In this document: positions 52,447 through 63,637 of the stretch, piece by piece
Numbering within the stretch: the first letter of the stretch is position 1
Layout of the letters: each line of letters opens with the position of its first letter
Assembly: GCA_013397865.1 (NCBI GenBank)
Contig: VZTI01002343.1
Span: 1,463,485 to 1,527,484 of the forward strand
DNA length: 64,000 nt
From: Struthidea cinerea
Taxonomy: Eukaryota; Chordata; Aves; Passeriformes; Corcoracidae
Direction: 5' to 3'
Position numbers and translations under genes: made by a program
The notes under the pieces: model-generated
Databases searched by the model: none
What the model saw: only the letters and a program-made list of their open reading frames with translations
Told to the model about the DNA's origin: nothing

Positions 52447-53524
52447 TTTGGTGGTGTGACCCTAGCTGGAGGCCAGGTACCTACAAAAGCAACTCTATCA
52501 CTCCCCTCCTCAACTGAACAGGGGAGAAAAAATACAATGAAAGGCTCATAAGAGCAGGGAGAGATCACTCACCAATTACCATCATGGGCAAAACAGTCTC
52601 AACTTAGGGAACTTATTACCAATCAAAATCAGAAGTAAAATGAGAAGTAAAACAAATCTTAAAAACATCTTTCCCCCATCCCTCCCTCCTTCCCAGCTCT
52701 ACCTCCTCCCTGCCAGTGGCACGGGAAGACAGAATGGGGATTGTGGTCAGTTCATCACACGTTGTTTCTGCCACTGCTTCTTCCTCAGGGAGAGAAGTCC
52801 CTCCCCTCCTCCTGCATGGTGTCCCTCCCATAGGAAACAGTCCTCCATGAATTTCTCCAGTGTGTGTCCTTCCCATGGGCTGCAGCTTTTCAAGAGCTCC
52901 TCCAGCATCAATCCCCTTCGATGGGGTACAGTCCTTCAAGAACAGGCTGCTCCAGTGTGGGTCCTCCACAGGGTCACAAGTCCTGTCAAAAAACCTGCTC
53001 CAGCGTGGCCTCCTCTCTCCAAGGATCCACGTGTTCCTTCCAGGAGCCTGATCCAGTGCAGGCTTCCCATGGGGTCACAGATTTCTTCTGTTCATCCACC
53101 TGCTCCAGCATGGGTCTTCTCTACGATCTGCACGTGGAACTCTGCACCCCCATGGACCTCTGTGGCTGCCTCACCACGGTCTGCACCACAGGTTGCTCCA
53201 GCACCTGGAGCACCTCCTGCCCCTCCACTGGCTTTGGTGTCTGCAGAGTTGTTCCTCTCACATATTCTCACTCTTCTCTTTTCTGGCCACGATTACATCT
53301 GCAGAATAATTTGGGATTGGGTTTTTTTCCCCTTTTAAAACATATTATCCAAAAGATACCAACTGTCACTGACTGGCTTTGACTTGGCCAGTAGTGGGTT
53401 ATTCTTTGAGCCTCCTGGCATTGGCTGTCAGACACAGGGGAAGCTTCTGGCAGCTTCTCACAGAATCCAGTCCTGTAGCCCCTCCTCACCCCCCCCCAAA
53501 ACCTTGCCATGCAAACTCAATACA
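52447..53524 (-). mobile_element. Solo LTR of an avian endogenous retrovirus, ~1.08 kb
   Basis: On the minus strand the LTR starts TGTATTGAGTTTGCATGGCA (plus 53524-53505), has a CAGCTTCTCACAGAA block (plus 53451-53465), then a long U3 with about 50-bp tandem units. Next come the stretch matching GATGAACTGACCACAATCCC (plus 52759-52740) and the U5 end with the GATCTCTCCC / CCTGGCCTCCAGCTAGGG phrases. I recognise this order from a bird ERVL-type LTR. The polyadenylation signal is reduced to AATAAG (52612-52617). The right end is a proper CA; the left end reads TT where TG is expected. No perfect target duplication is found (GAGAC against TGGAC). No internal viral genes are next to it. Long open frames on the plus strand here are antisense artefacts. 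Confidence 0.88.
52855..53150 (-). repeat. U3 tandem repeat, six diverged ~50-bp units
   Basis: On the plus strand, CTCCAG anchors (ATCCAG in the fifth unit) start at 52855, 52900, 52950, 52998, 53051 and 53103, spacings of 45 to 53 bp. They are followed by related text (GTGTGGGTCCTC, CATGGGTCTTCT). Such units are typical of enhancer repeats in LTRs. They keep open frames open on the plus strand (52640-53338 and 52864-53382), which explains those frames. Confidence 0.85.
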
Positions 53525-55004
53525 TGGACAGATACTAAGAAACTAAATCTTACATCTCTGCGTTTCACTCAAGGCGGAGACAGGTATTAGGAAACCATGG
53601 ACTACATTTGTTGTATTTCTTACAGTAGACTAATCTTTTGATATGTCTTCCATTTTTTTTCCTCTTTTCTTTTCCTTCTTCTTTTATTTTGTTAAGTGAC
53701 AGCCAGTGCTTAGGTGGGAATGTATTTGAAAAGAGTGCCCCGTAAAATGGCAGAGCAAAAATAATGAGAAAAGTTTTTCAAACATGTCTAAGGAACTGTG
53801 TTCTCTTGAATAACACTCACTGTCAAATATACTGTGTCATTTGTGCCTAGTCACTGTGTCCATTACTGTGCCAAGAGAAGGCAACTTCTCTGTCATTGCG
53901 AAGGAGATTGTTGTTTGGATGCTGATATACCTACTGCCTACACACTCACACAATATAAAAATCAAATGTGCTCTGTGATTAAAGGAGGTGATCCTTAAGA
54001 ATTTCAATTATATGCTACTATTAGAGTGAAGAGTTGGTAATCTGAAAGCTTAATATTAAAAAAAGTTGTTACCCTAATCTCTGGAAAATGGACCATAATA
54101 TGGAGTCAAACAAACATGTCAAAACCTATTAAGATGGATTTAATTACAGTTCTTAGTGCCTGGAGTCTCAAATTCAAGGAGAAATCTAAAAAAAAGATCA
54201 TAATTTAGGGTCCACTCTGTTCACAACATCTACCTTATAGCCTCTGTATTGGGGAAGTTATTGATATTCCCAGAAGCCACCCGCATTCCTTCACAAAACA
54301 TTTACTAACTTGCAATATTCCTCAAGTCCCATGGTTTTTAAGTGGTTTTTCTTTTTCTGTTCAAGTCAGTGGGAAGTTACCTGGACAAGGACTGAAATAA
54401 AATGCCCTGTTGCAAACATGTTGTCCCAAAGAGTGCTGAGTACAGGCAATATTTTGAGAGAAATCTGACTGATAATGAGAGGTCCTTTTTAAGTTTATGT
54501 ATGTCTTCCTGGCCATGTCTGTTTTCAGCAGCTTAATTCTGCTTGATCACATCCCTGTTGAAATGGGAGGTAAGGCTCCCATTTGCCTTAATGTTACAGA
54601 ATCATGTCCCTAAAGAACTCCAACTAGCAAAACAGCAGTCAGAGATCTGCTTTAGTCATGATTGCCACAGGTGTTTGTCTGAGTCCCTATCCACAGGGCT
54701 TGTAAAATAAAAGGCCAGACATTACATAATGTCAGACAACAACAAAAGTATGTTATTCTTCAAAAATAGGCTATCTCGCACAATTTATGAAATTGCAAAG
54801 TATTCTCCATATTGCTCTCAGTCTGAGCGAGGTGGCATGGTCCCATCACATTCCCTGCATGCAGCATTAAATACAGAACTATCTGGATATGTTATCAACA
54901 AAAAAGGGCCTTCATGGTTTGCTACTACTAGTCTGAAATCAAAATGTCATGCTCTGAAATTGTCAAAGGACTTTTCTAAATCTGATGAGGGCCTAAGTGG
55001 CTGT
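53525..55004. other. Unannotated unique sequence
   Basis: No gene or repeat recognised. The open frame starting at 54729 is unique sequence in its first half and enters the CR1 copy in its second half. Confidence 0.55.
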
Positions 55005-55704
55005 TTGGCAGACAAGTTTGAGAAGTGGGTCCATTTGAACCTCATGAACTTGAAGTTCAACAGGGCTAAGAGCAAGGTCCTGCACCTGAGTCAGGGCAAT
55101 CCACAGTATCACCATGGGCTGCAGGATGAACTGAGAGCAGCCCTGCTGAGAAGGATTTGGGGTGGAGGAGAGGCTGGGCATAAGCTAGCAATGTGAGCTC
55201 ACAGCCCAGAAAGCCAGTTGTATCCTGAGCTGTATCCAAAGCAGCGAGGGCAGCAGGGCCAGGGAGGGGATTCTGCCCCTCTGCTCTGCTCTGGTGAGAC
55301 CCACCTGGAGAGCTGCACCCAGCTCTGCAGCCCCAAAGGACATGAACCTGCTGGAGTGAGTCCAGAGGAGGGACACCAAGGTGATCAAAGGCTGGAGAAC
55401 TCTCCTATGAAGACATACCGAGAGTTGGGATGGTTCATCCTGGCAACAGGACAAGGGGTAATGGCTTTAAAGGAAAAGAGGGTTGATTTAGATTAAATAT
55501 GAAGAAGATTGTTTTTTACAATGAGGGTGGTGAGGCACTAGAAGAGGTAGTCCAAAGAAATGGAAGATGCCCCATCCCTGGAAACATTCAAGGTCAGGCT
55601 GGATGCGGGTCTGAGCAACTTGATCTAGTTGAAGGCAATTTGTACTAGAAAATCTTTAAAGGACCCTTCCAACCAGTACTATTCTATGATTCTATGAGTC
55701 TATG
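55005..55704 (+). mobile_element. CR1 LINE 3' part, ~700 bp, with octamer tail
   Basis: Sense-strand CR1. ORF2 end phrases are readable: EKWVHLNLMNLKFNRAKSKV in the frame ending 55196, then CTCTGCTCTGCTCTGGTGAG (55280-55299), GTCCAGAGGAGGGACACCAA (55360-55379), AGGGTGGTGAGGCACTAGAA (55523-55542), GATGCCCCATCCCTGGAAAC (55566-55585), and the closing CTTTAAAGGACCCTTCCAAC (55653-55672). It ends in three octamers of the CR1 tail. ORF2 is broken by stops and frame changes, for example after 55196. The tail was later the target of an LTR insertion. Confidence 0.97.
55681..55704 (+). repeat. CR1 tail octamers (ATTCTATG)n
   Basis: ATTCTATG ATTCTATG AGTCTATG, three units, the last with one change. This is the characteristic 3' tail of avian CR1 and fixes the element's end and strand. 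Confidence 0.97.
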
Positions 55705-55705
55705 T
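55701..55705. repeat. Target-site duplication, left copy (TATGT)
   Basis: TATGT, overlapping the last four bases of the CR1 tail, is repeated at 56013-56017 directly after the LTR. It dates the LTR insertion as later than the CR1 insertion. Confidence 0.85.
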
Positions 55706-55757
55706 TGGTAGCAATATGGAGCAGCGAGGAGGACCCAGGCAGGTGCAAAGGAGGAAC

Positions 55758-55763
55758 TTTATT
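55758..55763 (-). promoter_or_regulatory. LTR polyadenylation signal AATAAA
   Basis: TTTATT on the plus strand, a canonical AATAAA on the LTR sense strand, intact. Confidence 0.7.
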
Positions 55764-55779
55764 TACAAAAAACCCGGCC

Positions 55780-55787
55780 TTTTTATG
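55780..55787 (-). promoter_or_regulatory. LTR TATA-like box (CATAAAAA)
   Basis: GGCATAAAAAGG on the LTR sense strand, placed between the CCAAT box near the 5' end and AATAAA. One base from TATAAAAA. Confidence 0.6.
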
Positions 55788-56012
55788 CCGTTAGCCGGTT
55801 GTTAGTTTACATAGTTTTAAGGCAAAACAAACCCAGTTTAACCAACCACCAAACACCACGGTGCGGGCACGAGGCATTCACACAGCAAGCCTCACTTCCC
55901 CTATTCCAGCTGAGTCATTCTCCCACAGTCCATTCCTACTTAGGCTAAGCAGCAGGCCAGAGCCATGATTTTACCAGGCCTTCCCTTTACAAAGCTTTAC
56001 CTATTGGTCACA

Positions 56013-56017
56013 TATGT
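56013..56017. repeat. Target-site duplication, right copy (TATGT)
   Basis: Exact match to 55701-55705 directly after the LTR terminal CACA. Confidence 0.85.
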
Positions 56018-59000
56018 TAAGTAAAATAAAATCACAGAGATAAAATAATTAGCTTAAGAAGTAATTGCTAGATTAAGGTCTCCAGAGAGAAACACATGTA
56101 CAGAGTGATGAAAACCTGAGTGTAAAAATCAAGAGAGAGCTGGGAGATGGTAAGTCAGCAAGGTAAAAGATCAGACCAAATGCTGTGGAGACTGGTACTT
56201 CCTCACCTGACTAATGAGTGCCTGATGCCTGGCCAGCAGAGATTCATCAGGAGTCTGTCTTACAAGTGCTAAGAATATCAATGATAAGCCTGTGACTACA
56301 GTCCAGCTGTTTGTTGGGTGTGTTAACCAATAAAAAAGATAATTTTATGTGCTCATGAATTATGTATGAACCTCTTTGCAAATGTCCACACATAGTAAAA
56401 TGCCCAGTAGATCTTGGAAAGTCTCATTGGGTTGTAATATTATTTATTTCCATGAGAATGTTTTAAACACCTGGGAAGTCTCAAAAGTCATGAGGTGCCC
56501 ATGAATAGGAAACTAAATCAAGACACAAATTTCTGTTTCTAACATGAAGGTTAAGAGTAGCATTGAAAGAAAGAAAGATATGAAAGAAAACAAAGTTTTT
56601 GTCATAAATCAGTATGAGATGCCTCTAAAAATCTTTAACCGTGGACTGGCATCCTTACCAGACAGAATTTTTTTTTTTTTTTCTTCACTTGACATTAATC
56701 TGATTAGTGATTTTTAATGAAATAATTAGCAGGTTGTGCAGGGTCTAAGATGTATGTGCCTGCATGGGAGCAGTCAGATGCTATCTCATTTTGTCAGTAT
56801 TTAAACTGATCAGAGATGTACCAGATTTGACCCGAGAGCCATTTGGCCAAAGTGCCATGCCTCAATCCATAGACCTTCCAGACTGCGAGGAGGAACCCAC
56901 TGCTGTTAGGTCATTCACCACAGACATATCCTACATAGAATATGAATACATCTTGTACATCAGCAAATACAGAAATCTAAGATGGTGGGGTTTTTTTTCT
57001 TTTTACCATCTGAGACCCTGAAAAATACCCCTAAATCAAAGCAGAAGCCAATCAAGAAAGAGCACTTGCAAATTCTCTTCCCATCTACATCAACGGGTAC
57101 TAACATTGGGTTTGTTGTCAGTTTTATACATACCTCTACACAATGGCTGAAACTCTGTAATAATTATTTATTTAGAGGCATAGGAATCCTCCCCCAGAAA
57201 ATTCTTTTGAGTGTCACAGTCAAATAAACAGTCCCATGCAAGTCACTAGCTGTATGTTCATTAGGTTGGACTTCTAAATTCAAGGACATCTATAAATACA
57301 GTGTAAAAGGAAAATTTCACTATGCTCTGTGCCACTAAAAGACAATAAATAATTAATTGCATCAAAGTCTTTTCTGAGCATTATTTTAGGTTTTCCTACC
57401 CTATTTCATATGAATATGAAGCAGAACTGAGGGAAAAAAAGAAAAGAAAGTGAACAAAATTAAGAATTTGTGATATTAATGTTTTATTTACTTTTGTATT
57501 CAATAGTATAATATTTTTGAAATATTTATTTTTTTCAAAGTTCGATTAAAAACAATGATTTTGTCTGACAGCAATACTGCTTGAAAATCTGTAGCACAAA
57601 ATAATAATAAAAAAATATCACTCAACCCTTGTCAGCAGAGCAAACCCCAAAGACCAGATGATGAACAAGTTATGAAAACATTTCACACTCACACTCATGC
57701 CTTTATATAATATGAGTGAAAGAATGGAATCTGAAGTGATTTGCTTGGTGTCCTTTTCTTATAACTACTTCCTGTCACTGATAAGAGACAGAAATATCAG
57801 TTGTTTGTGACAGTATAATTTCACCTACAGACATCATATTTTGAATTACTGGAAGAAAAGACTTCTGTAGCATTTTTCTCTCTTACATTTTTGTTGTAAT
57901 TCACTTTCTGTGAAATGAATTGTGTTATTGCAAAGTATATAAATCTAAGTATGAACATGAAGAACATTCTTGTTTTGGTGTGACTGGATGCAGTTTGATG
58001 TTATTAAACCTTTTAATAATTAAATACAAGGGACTGTATTAAAGTAATATTTAGATCTTTGGCTTAAACTTAGGGAAAAAAATAACAAAAAAAATGAAAC
58101 AATATAAACATATGCAGAGATCTTTTCTTACCTAATATTATTGCTTATTAATCAACTGTCAGAAAAATGGATGACTGATTAAAATTATATCTGCATTATT
58201 GGGACTAGCGGGATGTATTATAGAAGAGAAGTCTCCATGGACATCAAATTCCTTTCTCTTTTCCTTCTTATTGTCTTCTTGTGTTTTGCTTTGTTTGCAT
58301 TTTGTTCATCTGATATGAAGAATCAGAGGTGGGAAAAATATGCATCTGCTTGCACCTGAACGCTCATGGGTGGTGTTTATAGGCAGTCACACGTTGGTAC
58401 TCAGGCTTTGCTGGTAGCAGTGCTGCTTCTAAAAGCACTCTCATGTTTCGTACGGACACCTGATTCCCAGAGTGGATTCAGAAGTCTGCTGCTGGTCCGT
58501 ATGTGAAGTCTACATGGATCTGTAGGACAACATGGAGTCAGATTTTTGGAAGGGTTCTCAAGGAAAGTTTTGAAGATGATGATGCAAATTAATCACCCAA
58601 ATGATGGATAGTAGTCTGATTACACCAGCTCTGTTGGCTGCAAAAGACTCAGAAGCGATAAACACAAACCTCTGACTTCTGCTCCTCTTTTTAGGTCAGT
58701 ATCTTCAGAAAGGGGCATCTGAAAAGAACAGACCTCTGAATGGTGTTAATTGTAGAAATAATTTGTGTTAGGTCAGAGTGCTCATGTGTAGAAATGAGAA
58801 ACTCTTGCCTTGCTGAAAAAAGATCATATTTTGGCCTACAACGCAGGTACTTGTTATAACTTGGTATTTCTACTGATAAAGAAAAAATAAGTTACTGTTT
58901 GGGCCTTGACATCTTATGAGGCTTCCAGGAGTTATATCCCCTCAAGAGAGATGACGTGTTATGACACACTGACAGAAATGTCCAACAAAACACAGTTTCT

Positions 59001-62000
59001 ACAGACTTTGGACTCTGACCACATAACTAGTACTTAAAATTTTTTCCTTCTTCTTGAGCTGTCCCTGCAGAGCTGACAAATGTACAAGTCTGTCTGAACA
59101 CCTCATCTAGAGAGTAATCCAGACACAAACAACACTATAGAATGGATGTCTAATCCAAGTTGCTGACTGGAGTTGCAATAAAATACTCACAACCCTCTGA
59201 AATTCTGTATGGCTTAAAAATAACTTGGGTTAGCTTTCAGATACTTACTAAGTATTCCTCAGATGTGTAAGCCTGCAGATTTCTCCAAACAACTTAAAGC
59301 CTTCTTAATGTTAACTTATTTTTTTAAAGTCAGCACTCCTGTGCTTGGTACAAAAACTCTTTTGTTCAGTTTTGCAGTAGTTTGATTTACTGAAACATCT
59401 TTCAGTACTGCCAGTGCCTTTTCAGCTGCATGCCATTTCATTATTAGTAAGGCGGGGGTTATTCAAATGATACCTCATTATCATCTACAGCAAATGTCAG
59501 GGTACTGTTTGCCGATCATTATTTTTTCCTGATAATAACTGAGATCAGGTTTGCAGTTGTCTCAAAATATTTGAAACCTTAGACAAAGTGCAAGCACCTG
59601 TCTAAGCTTAATGCTCTCACCAATCAGAAATATCAGCAATGTTGTCACTTTCCTAGATGAATTCAGGATAGTAAGAAAACATACTCTTAAAGTTGTTGTA
59701 TGGTTACCCTGTGCAACTCAGCACCATACAGCACAGCTGGTAAATGAGTTGAAGATATTTCTGTGCATAATAGGAGAAATCTGAAGTGCAGCCAACAGGA
59801 ATCTAAGTTTTCAAAGTATTATTAAATACCTGAAATGCTATCTTTGATGCCTTGAAAAGTCATCTAAGAAAGCCTCTCCCCCCAGAGACAAAGACACATG
59901 CGCTTACTGCAAGAAAAAAAAGCATTAGAAAGCTGACTGTCCAATGTTAAAAAAGGCACCCGCAGTTCCCCAGCTCCCATTAGGACAAGACTCAGAATAA
60001 TAGAGACCAGAAGCTTCTCCCCCAGCAGAGCCTTCANATTATAGCCTCATCAGAACTTTTCAATGGAGATGAGTAGAGAGCAAAGCTATAAAGATGATTT
60101 TTATCCTGTTTTCTCAGCTTATTAAAATAATTCTCTGATAAAACTAGTGTGTTCAGTAGATGGGTGAACTACAGAGGTCAGAATTTCAATTCAGTTTGTG
60201 TATGCACACAAGACTTGAGACGTAAGCACTGAACTTCACCCAAATATTTTTAAAAATAAGCCTGGAAAAATAGTTTGGAAAAATCAAATAATTCTAGTTT
60301 TCTCTAGAGATTTCAAGGCCGTTCTCTTCTGTTAAACTAAGAGCTTCTCCCCAAATACTATCAGAAAGAGGACCAGGAAGTGTGATGATATGTGAAATTG
60401 AAAGTAAATGAGAAGCAAAAGTCTTAATAGAATCATCCTTCTCTTTATCTGGCTGGCGAGCTCCCATCTCTATTAATGGGGACTGCATCTGGTGTATCCC
60501 TGGTGTGATCTTTAGAAGGATCTCCTAGAAATAACATCATTTACCAACTGGCTATTGCAATGGCTGTGCTTAGACAGCTTGAAACCAATCTTGTTTTCAC
60601 CACAACATACTGCCAGGACAGATTCAAACTGTTGTTTAACCTCAGGTCTTTCAGGCTAATACAGCTTTCAATGAATTTTCTTACAATTTAGCAATTCTGA
60701 TGCAGAATATTTTTTTCCTACAGGAATTCTATTGCATTTTTTTTTAATTAGGTTGCACCCTATTTCTAATCTCTTCATAGCCTCTTCAAAAATTGGAGGG
60801 ATTCAGAAAAAAAATCCCAAAAATATCAAAGCAGTAGGAGGAGCAGCCTTTTGGAATGGAATTGCAAAAATACTTATCTCTTGCTAATATAAATTCTGAC
60901 TAGAAACTGCTGTCATTTCTGTTGGGTTTTTTAAAGGTGTAACTCTATGCAGTCTCCACATAAGGCCATACTTTTGAGAAACAAGACACTTGAGGTGAAT
61001 ATCAGGAAGAATTTCCTGGACACTGAGTTAGAACTGTGGTCTAGCAGAATCTTTATTAGATTTTCTGTACAATCTACATAGTATGTACATCCACCTATAC
61101 ATATACTTAGCGTCTCTGAGTTATTAATGTTCTTGGTGTATAGGTCTGCCGTAGCACATGATTTTCAAACTCTGTCCTGGTTTTGCCTTCCATTACAGAG
61201 GGAAGACTCCCTACAATCCCAAAGGCAATCTTGGGGTATTGACTTGATGGTGAAGCGTTGTGACCTGGAGCTGAGGTTAAATACTGTCAGTGTTGCTGTT
61301 TGATGCAAGGGCTGTGTTCCAAGTTGGGAAGGCAAATGAGATCTTCCTTATATCAGACACTAGAGAAAAGAGGTGCTGTATTTAGGGGTGTAAGTAGGGA
61401 TAGGTAGGTAGGTAAAGGAAGAGAATAATTAGGGCCGAGTGTGTGTATCTGTCTCCCAGCTCAGAGAGCTGCCTGAAGAAGAAAGACCTGAAGGGTTCAC
61501 TTCTGTTCTTATGCAGAAAGACCAAAGAGGCAGTTTTATGGGGTTTCAGTGGAACACTGTCCTGCCCTTTCCCAGCAGAGCTTTAAGGGTCAATGTAACT
61601 CTCCCTTCATCAGTGACTTGTCTCAGTGTGAGATTTGACAAGGGGGTGAAAGCATTATTTTCACTGAAAAAAATAAGTTGTTTTTTGGAAGAAGTTGGCT
61701 GAAGCAACATGAAGAGAAATGAGGAAGGGAAGTAGAAGTCTTAAATTATATTGTGGTAAGGACAAAAAAGAGGCGAGAAAATAAGCAAGAATAAGTCCAA
61801 GCCCCTGTTTCTTGACATATGGGACAATTTGACCTGCCTCTCTGTATGGAGAGCATATGAAACTGTCCACAAGTACTAAAAAAACAACACAGTCAGGTTT
61901 AACTTAGGATTTACCATGTGCTAAGCAAAAAAGCATGGATTTTAAAATAAGATCATTAAAAATAAAAAAATAAAACATATATCATGTTTAGAGCTTTTTG

Positions 62001-62914
62001 AAATAAGATGGAGTACTTATTTAATAAACCTGAAAACATACAATGGACAATATAAAATGCATACAAAATTAAATCAAACAGGTACATTCATCACTGACAA
62101 TAGAATAAATGGACCCAAACACAAAACATTTATTTTAATGACCTAAGGCAGCATAAGGATAATGACATAAGATAAAGAACACTGTGAAAAGTTTTTGTAT
62201 TTTTTTCTGTAGCCTGTAGCACAAGGGCAAATAGGAGCTGGAGTATAGTAGCACTTAACTTGACACCTTTTTGACTGTGATGGAGGACTAGGGTAAGAGA
62301 ATGGTTATCCTCTTAACAGGTTAATCGCAAATCCATCTATTTTAGGTGGCCAGTCTGGTTTTATTGTGTCAGTTTTGGCAGTGTGAAATGTTGTTTTGAC
62401 TTTAACTTTTTAGTACCCTCCATTATATGACACAGTTAGTATAAAAAAAAATCCAAAATATTGAATTGAAAAGTCATTCTAAATTGTGAAGTATTTAACA
62501 CAAAAACTGTTAAGACAGGTCACTGTGGTGTGTTTTTTAAAATCTTCTAAACTCAAAGTTTAGCAAAATCAGCATACGGTGTATTTGATGCAGTTCTTTT
62601 TTCCAATGTAAAGGTTTTACTGAAAATTTTCCAAGTGTCTCTAGATAAGGTTCAACCTATGCGAGAGACTGATCCTCCAGAACTACATTTTCTTTAAAAA
62701 CACTGCCTCTTAAGATACTGTCTTTAAATGCCCCAGTAAATTAAATATGAAAGACCTGGTCCAGGTAAAGGATTCTACTCTTCATTCTTTCTGCTGTTTT
62801 TGCTCTCTGTTCACAGGGTACTGAAACACTTACATGGACTCTGAGCAAAAACAAACTCAAGGAAAAGAAAGCATTAGAAAAGCCACCAGACAAATAGCTG
62901 AACAGCACCAGAAG
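56018..62914. other. Long unannotated stretch, unique sequence
   Basis: About 6.9 kb, AT-rich, no gene or clear repeat. It contains a T15 run (56668-56682), an ambiguous base N at 60037, a small GGTA array near 61400-61416, and a possible 70-bp CR1 scrap at 60990-61060 that I could not confirm. Short open frames only (largest 87 codons at 61439-61702). Confidence 0.55.
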
Positions 62915-63012
62915 AGCCTGAAAGCAAGTACTTTCATAGTATCCCATAACATCTTTGTCTTCAAATTGGAAAGTGAAGGATTTGACTGGTGAAATGTTAG
63001 GTAGATTGGGAA

Positions 63013-63348
63013 TTGGTAGATGATCACATCCAAAGGGCATCTGTGGTGAGTGGTAGCCCTCAAGGGTCTGTACTGGGGCCAGTGTTACTTAATATCTTCA
63101 TTAATGACAGGGATGAAGGGATCGAGTGCACCCTCAGCAGGTTTGCAGATGACACCGAGCTGAGTGGTGCACTTGACACACCTGAAGGACAGGATGCCAT
63201 CCAGAGGGACCTAGACAAGCTGGAGCAGTGGGCCTGTGGGAATCTCATGAGGTTTAACAAGGCCAAGTGCAAGGTGCTGCACCTGGATCAGGGCAACCCC
63301 TGGTGTCAACACAGGCTGGGGATGAACAGATCAGAGCGGCCCTGCTGA
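63013..63348 (+). pseudogene. CR1 ORF2 fragment: reverse transcriptase palm, motifs B and C
   Basis: An open frame of 111 codons inside the 62915-63995 CR1. Residues 13-23 form motif B, SGSPQGSVLGP, and residues 44-47 form motif C, FADD, which carries the two metal-binding aspartates. Downstream residues (QWACGNLMRFNKAKCKVLHL) are the conserved CR1 thumb-side segment. In an intact element this protein would copy CR1 RNA onto nicked DNA in the nucleus. Here the motif A aspartate region, in another frame upstream, reads without the AFD residues. The frame ends early at 63346-63348, and the ATG at 63013 is only an internal methionine. No product is expected. Confidence 0.9.
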
Positions 63349-63367
63349 GAAGGACTCGGGGCTGCTG

Positions 63368-63637
63368 GTGGAGGAGAGGCTGGACATGACCCAGCCATGG
63401 GCACTCACGGCCCAGAGAGCCAAAGGTGTCCTGGGCTGCATCCAAAACAGCATGGGCAGCAGGGCCAGGGAAGGGATTATGCCCCTCTGCTCTGCTCTGG
63501 AGAGACCCCGCCTGCAGTGCTGTATCCAGCTCTGGGGTCCCCAGCACAGGGAGGACATTGACCTGTTGGAGCAAGTCCAGAGGAGGACCACCAAGTTGAT
63601 CAGAGGGGTGGAGCACCTTTCTGTGAGGAAAGGCTGA
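63368..63637 (+). pseudogene. CR1 ORF2 carboxy-terminal fragment, shifted frame
   Basis: Continues the CR1 ORF2 reading after a frameshift between about 63300 and 63368: EERLDMTQPWALTAQRAKGV, then GSRAREGIMPLCSALERPRL, then EQVQRRTTKLIRGVEHLSVR, all typical of the CR1 region following the reverse transcriptase. It has no start of its own, and the reading shifts again after 63637. It is a remnant, not a gene. Confidence 0.85.

Larger units (their letters stand above)
55706..56012 (-). mobile_element. Compact 307-bp solo LTR nested in CR1 tail
   Basis: The plus strand runs from TGGTAGCAATATGG to CTATTGGTCACA, i.e. TG...CA ends with perfect flanking TATGT duplications. On the minus strand the order is TGTGACCAATAGG at the 5' end (with a CCAAT box), then GGCATAAAAAGG (a TATA-like box, 55780-55787), AATAAA (55758-55763), and a CACCTGCCTGGGTCC segment in U5. 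The polyadenylation signal sits only 16 bp past the TATA-like box, ahead of or at the expected start site. That layout is like the short-R LTRs of avian alpharetrovirus-related or ERVK-type elements. No primer-binding site or viral genes are adjacent, so this is a recombination product. The family assignment is an inference from layout; the boundaries are well supported. Confidence 0.85.

Noticed and set aside
52640..53382. 232-codon and 172-codon open frames on the plus strand
   Set aside because: Both lie antisense within a retroviral LTR and are kept open by its ~50-bp GC-rich tandem units.
54729..55196. 155-codon open frame on the plus strand
   Set aside because: The second half is the CR1 ORF2 remnant; the first half has no recognisable family, so this is not a host gene.
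60990..61060. Possible scrap of CR1 (AATATCAGGAAGAATTTCCT and following)
   Set aside because: The similarity covers one phrase only and fades at once; not enough to call.
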